Shown piece after piece: positions 22,956 to 25,592 of a DNA stretch of 25,592 bases. The translations under genes and the position numbers were made by a program. How positions within the stretch are numbered: position 1 is the stretch's first letter; each line of letters opens with the position of its first letter. The stretch is from an uncultured Muribaculaceae bacterium. GTDB taxonomy: Bacteria > Bacteroidota > Bacteroidia > Bacteroidales > Muribaculaceae. The DNA lies in assembly GCA_905209725.1 (NCBI GenBank), contig CAJLTZ010000031.1, forward strand, positions 1 through 25,592, in the 5' to 3' direction. The notes beneath the pieces were generated by a model that was not told where the DNA came from, did no database searches, and saw nothing but the letters and a program-made list of their open reading frames with translations.

Positions 22956-25254
22956 AGATCTTCTGGATGAGGAATTGCTGATTGTCCCCTTTCTTTTGCG
23001 GGATAACCAATTCCACAAATTCGATGTCGCTTGCTCGGTTCACACTTGTGCCTCCTTCCGGAATGGTGCGCGTGAGCATCGTGGGGTAGGGTGCCGGCAT
23101 TATGATTCCTTCGGTAGGTTTGAGTTGGTCGAGCGCTACGCTGAATGTGCCATCCTTCGCGGGTGTGAAGGGCGCGGAATAAGTGGCGCCGTCGCGGCAA
23201 ACCAATGAGATCCGGCTGCCTTCAGGTATGGCGGTCGCTGTCTTTCCTGCGGCATTGGTCATCAGTTTTGCATTGAGCTTTGTGGCTTTCACATTCTCGG
23301 GAAGTTTCTGCATCTGGTATCCCACAAAGCGGCGCATCACAATCTTGCCATCCTGTTTGGGCTCCGAGGTGAGGCTATACACGGGCGGCATATCCCAGCC
23401 GAGATTCAGTTTTTCGAGTTTATAGTCCCAGGCCTCCGGAATCTGGCAGATATCCACATTCCGGTCAGCATCCTTAGGAAGCATAAGGGCCACGGGTGCG
23501 CGGTCGTAGTCAGGCGCGGCATATTCGAAGAGTCCGATGTTGCCTGCCACCTTGGCGCGGTGCATAAGGCGGCGGTCGGGAACCGGCATCCCCTGCGGGT
23601 AGATAAGGTAAGTGCCGGGCTCGATGGCGATCTCTGCATCGCGGGCGGTCCCCTTGGCGCTGTTGCCGTCATTTAGACCTATAAAATTGTAGTCTTTCCC
23701 TAATTTCGGAAGCATTATCTTCATCTTGCGGTTGCGGCTGGTGGCTACCACCTTCGAGTCGCAGATGTCGGTGTTGGTAAATGGGTCGGAGATTTGTGCC
23801 ACGTCGGGCATCACCTCCAGGCGCCATACGCCCTCCGGCGACACGCGGTCGAGGAAGTAGGCTCCGTTGCCGGCGTATTCCACGAGTTGGGAGTTGCCGT
23901 GCCCCGCTACTAATTGCAGGCTGTCCGCATTGTAGGGCACGCTCGTGGTGTTGTTGGAATAGATGAATTTCTGCGGCGAGTTGTATTCGCTAAGATCCTG
24001 CTCATAGTTTACGCGTGTGTGCTCGAATGTGGAGTTGTGCGGATACTGGCCGTAGTCGGCGCCGCGTGGGATCTCGTAGGCGGCGTTGGCTGCCACCATC
24101 ATACTTAGCGCTTTGGCGGGAGTGTATACGAGGTTGAGGAAATGCGTGGGATATTCCGTGTTGTATTGGGCGAGATAGAGGGGGTCGTAGGCAAACTGCG
24201 TGATCCACTGGAAACCCTCCTTGCGGAATGTGCGGGCAATCGCCGGGTAGAGGTAGGAATAGGTCACGTCGGCGGGGTCGAATTCATAGACCACCCGGGC
24301 TAATTTGTTGTAGCGGGGCATTGTGTCCTTCCAGGGAATTGTGTAGTTGTCGAGCATCGGCAGAAAGTTGCCTTTGCGTTCGTGGCCGGCCACAAGGCCG
24401 GTGGGATACCACTGGTATGTGGTTCCCTGGATGTCGGCGTCGTAGTAAGCGGAGGTCACGTCGGGGTTGTGGGTCACATTATATAGGAGCGGTTTTTCGA
24501 ACCCCGCCTTGCGGAGTGCCTTTACCATACGGTTGATGTAGGCCGTCACCTCCTTCTTTGTGCCGGAATGGCAGGGCTCGTTGTTGATCTCCATTGCAAT
24601 GATGGCGTTGTCGCCGGCGTAAGAGCGGCCTGTGTAGGGGTTCACGTGGCGGGCGAGTTGGGAGAGGTAATTCTCCTGGATTTTCTGCGCCTGCGGGTCA
24701 TCGTGGATTTGGCACTTGTCGAAATCGTAGGTGAAAGCGCCGGTGTCGATGTTTTTCTCCGGATAACCGTTGCCGAAATTGGTCTGGGCGGTTAGGATGA
24801 TGTCGATGCCACGTTTCTCGAAGGCGGCAATCATGTAGTCGAGCAGGTCGAGATGGTCGTTGTCGATGAGGTTGCCGGCGCTGTCGGCGAGTTCGGCGTC
24901 CCAGAGGTGAAGGCGGAATGCGTTGAGGCCGAGACGCGCGATGTGGTATACATCCTTGTCGATGGCTTCGCGGCGGTCCTTGCCAAGGCGGCCTAATTCG
25001 CGGTAGGAGTAGGCGAAGGGGGCGGTATAGTTGGTGCCGTAGTAGGAAACCTCCTTATTATTGTCGCTGCGGCGCATCACGCCGTTCTTATCGACATAGA
25101 TCTTATATGCCTGACGCGTGGAATTATCCTTTTTTGCGGGGATAGCGGATGCCTGTGCCGCGATGAAGAGGGATGAACCTAACAGCAAACTCATCCTTGC
25201 GAAAAAGGAAAGATTGGGTAGTGAGCCGAAAAGGCCTTTTGGGTATCTGTTCAT
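22945..25254 (-). CDS. Secreted clan GH-A (GH5-like) glycoside hydrolase
   Basis: This 769-residue exported enzyme probably cleaves beta-linked glycans. A signal peptide covers about residues 1-37 (hydrophobic core MSLLLGSSLFIAAQ, then ASA). The catalytic barrel spans roughly 45-400. It has YYGTNY near the start, GLNAFRLHLWD (109-119), the acid/base Glu226 in EINNEP and the probable nucleophile Glu324 in VVYEFDP. The remaining 370 residues look like beta-sandwich domains of no recognised family. No lipobox is seen. A Met at residue 21 is an alternative start that still leaves a signal peptide, and the first ATG lies in a tandem repeat. It stands alone and convergent to the queA operon. Substrate and exact GH5 subfamily are not determinable by eye. 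Confidence 0.85.
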   Translation of the reverse strand: MNRYPKGLFGSLPNLSFFARMSLLLGSSLFIAAQASAIPAKKDNSTRQAYKIYVDKNGVMRRSDNNKEVSYYGTNYTAPFAYSYRELGRLGKDRREAIDKDVYHIARLGLNAFRLHLWDAELADSAGNLIDNDHLDLLDYMIAAFEKRGIDIILTAQTNFGNGYPEKNIDTGAFTYDFDKCQIHDDPQAQKIQENYLSQLARHVNPYTGRSYAGDNAIIAMEINNEPCHSGTKKEVTAYINRMVKALRKAGFEKPLLYNVTHNPDVTSAYYDADIQGTTYQWYPTGLVAGHERKGNFLPMLDNYTIPWKDTMPRYNKLARVVYEFDPADVTYSYLYPAIARTFRKEGFQWITQFAYDPLYLAQYNTEYPTHFLNLVYTPAKALSMMVAANAAYEIPRGADYGQYPHNSTFEHTRVNYEQDLSEYNSPQKFIYSNNTTSVPYNADSLQLVAGHGNSQLVEYAGNGAYFLDRVSPEGVWRLEVMPDVAQISDPFTNTDICDSKVVATSRNRKMKIMLPKLGKDYNFIGLNDGNSAKGTARDAEIAIEPGTYLIYPQGMPVPDRRLMHRAKVAGNIGLFEYAAPDYDRAPVALMLPKDADRNVDICQIPEAWDYKLEKLNLGWDMPPVYSLTSEPKQDGKIVMRRFVGYQMQKLPENVKATKLNAKLMTNAAGKTATAIPEGSRISLVCRDGATYSAPFTPAKDGTFSVALDQLKPTEGIIMPAPYPTMLTRTIPEGGTSVNRASDIEFVELVIPQKKGDNQQFLIQKIWVD

Positions 25255-25301
25255 ATCTATTGGGGTATCTGTGTATATTCTTGGGGTGTCTCTGTATATT
25301 C
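25238..25301. repeat. Three-copy 21-22-bp minisatellite spanning the hydrolase start codon
   Basis: Two adjacent 21-bp units (25260-25280 and 25281-25301), each beginning TTGGGGT and ending TATATTC, match at 19 of 21 positions. A more degenerate copy at 25238-25258 matches at about 16 of 21 and contains the hydrolase start codon (25254-25252, minus strand). The array therefore forms the 5' leader and the first codons of that gene. Confidence 0.7.
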
Positions 25302-25316
25302 AGGGAATGGGGAAAT

Positions 25317-25344
25317 CAGATCAAAAAAGGAGTCATATGATCTG
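25317..25344. promoter_or_regulatory. Inverted repeat upstream of the hydrolase gene
   Basis: CAGATC (25317-25322) and GATCTG (25339-25344) form a 6-bp inverted repeat with a 16-nt spacer, about 63 nt before the hydrolase start. A weak minus-strand -7-like TAACTTTA lies at 25359-25352. An operator is possible but unproven. Confidence 0.3.
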
Positions 25345-25402
25345 CGAGTCGTAAAGTTAATAAAAAATCGGCAAATAATTCATACCGGCGCAAATTAGCG
25401 AT

Positions 25403-25442
25403 AAAAAGCAGGCGTTTCTGACGCCCAAGTCGCGGAGCGACT
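25403..25442. terminator. Paired hairpins with flanking A/T runs
   Basis: GGCGT/ACGCC (25411-25425) and AGTCGC/GCGACT (25428-25442) are two perfect stems 2 nt apart. On the minus strand the first stem is followed by TGCTTTTT. On the plus strand the second is followed by GCCCTATTTTT. The pair could work as a bidirectional terminator insulating the hydrolase promoter region from the edge gene. Confidence 0.45.
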
Positions 25443-25484
25443 GCCCTATTTTTAACCTTAATTTCAAAAAACTAATTTATGTTT

Positions 25485-25513
25485 TTTGTTTTCTAAAAAA
25501 TATAGTAAATTTG
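25485..25513 (+). promoter_or_regulatory. Strong outward-facing promoter at the right edge
   Basis: TTTG (25485-25488) and TAAATTTG (25506-25513) lie 17 nt apart in a very AT-rich tract. Transcription would begin near 25520 and run rightward through the edge repeat and out of the window. Confidence 0.65.
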
Positions 25514-25524
25514 CCACCAACTAA

Positions 25525-25560
25525 GACCCCATCCCATAAAAATGTTAATGCAGGGGCGAC
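25525..25560 (+). repeat. Right copy of edge inverted repeat
   Basis: It starts GACCCCATCCCA, runs through ATGTTAATGCAGGGG and ends in CGACC. It matches the left copy (38-73, opposite strand) at nearly all positions with one indel, and similarity stops a few bases after GGGG. CCCC and GGGG can pair around the ATG, though the stem is shorter than in the left copy. Confidence 0.75.
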
Positions 25561-25592
25561 CGATTTTTGATGCAGTTCAGCAAGTTGAAGAG
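25542..25592 (+). CDS. Possible 5' end of a rightward gene, cut by the window edge
   Basis: ATG at 25542 opens a frame to the edge that begins MLMQGRPIFDAVQQVEE. It is supported by the strong promoter about 30 nt upstream and by the shared ATGTTAAYGCAGGGG with the left edge. The family cannot be recognised from 17 codons. Confidence 0.3.
   Translation, partial: MLMQGRPIFDAVQQVEE

Noticed and set aside
1..25592. Classical invertible promoter of the Bacteroides type
   Set aside because: Those have short inverted repeats flanking a promoter of a few hundred bases. Here the repeats are 25 kb apart and no invertase gene is in the window.

Overview
The window looks like a chromosomal segment of a Bacteroidales bacterium, most likely a gut member such as a Muribaculaceae-type genome (inference). 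Supporting signs are several promoter-like sites of the Bacteroidetes form (TTTG, then TAnnTTTG about 17-20 nt later), weak or absent Shine-Dalgarno sequences, and a Bacteroidetes-style efflux cluster. Urease loci are known from some members of that family, so a urease cluster alone is not new.

Layout. (1) 1-175: left edge with an outward-facing promoter, palindromic half-sites and a roughly 35-bp repeat that recurs inverted at the right edge. (2) 176-1528: a MATE-family efflux pump. (3) 1573-7814: a promoter and a five-gene co-directional run encoding a TolC-like outer-membrane protein, an HlyD-like periplasmic adaptor, two ABC-2 permeases (no ATPase gene) and an LpxL/HtrB-type acyltransferase. 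(4) 7815-19621: a complete ureolysis module in one orientation: ureA, ureB, ureC, ureE, ureF, ureG, ureD, a urea transporter, an MFS transporter, a fused NikMN metal-binding subunit, CbiQ/NikQ, CbiO/NikO and a six-helix ion-channel-like protein. (5) 19620-19915, minus strand: two tandem tRNA-Val(TAC) genes with their own promoter and terminator. (6) 19925-22891: queA, a divergent aroA and a small membrane-anchored protein of unknown function. (7) 22945-25254, minus strand: a secreted clan GH-A (GH5-like) glycoside hydrolase. (8) 25255-25592: right edge with short tandem repeats, hairpins, a strong outward promoter and the second copy of the edge repeat.

The urease module is logically self-sufficient. 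Urea enters through the UT-family channel and nickel through the ECF-type NikMN-Q-O importer. UreE, UreF, UreG and UreD load nickel into UreABC, which releases ammonia and carbon dioxide. The MFS protein and the channel-like protein, with a TVGSN sequence where K+ channels carry TVGYG, have no assigned place in standard ureolysis and are the most interesting cargo. Hairpins lie before ureA, between ureC and ureE, and before the urea transporter, which suggests that output of enzyme, maturation and transport genes is set separately by RNA structure or partial termination. No regulator gene, ammonium transporter or TonB-dependent nickel receptor is seen in the window.
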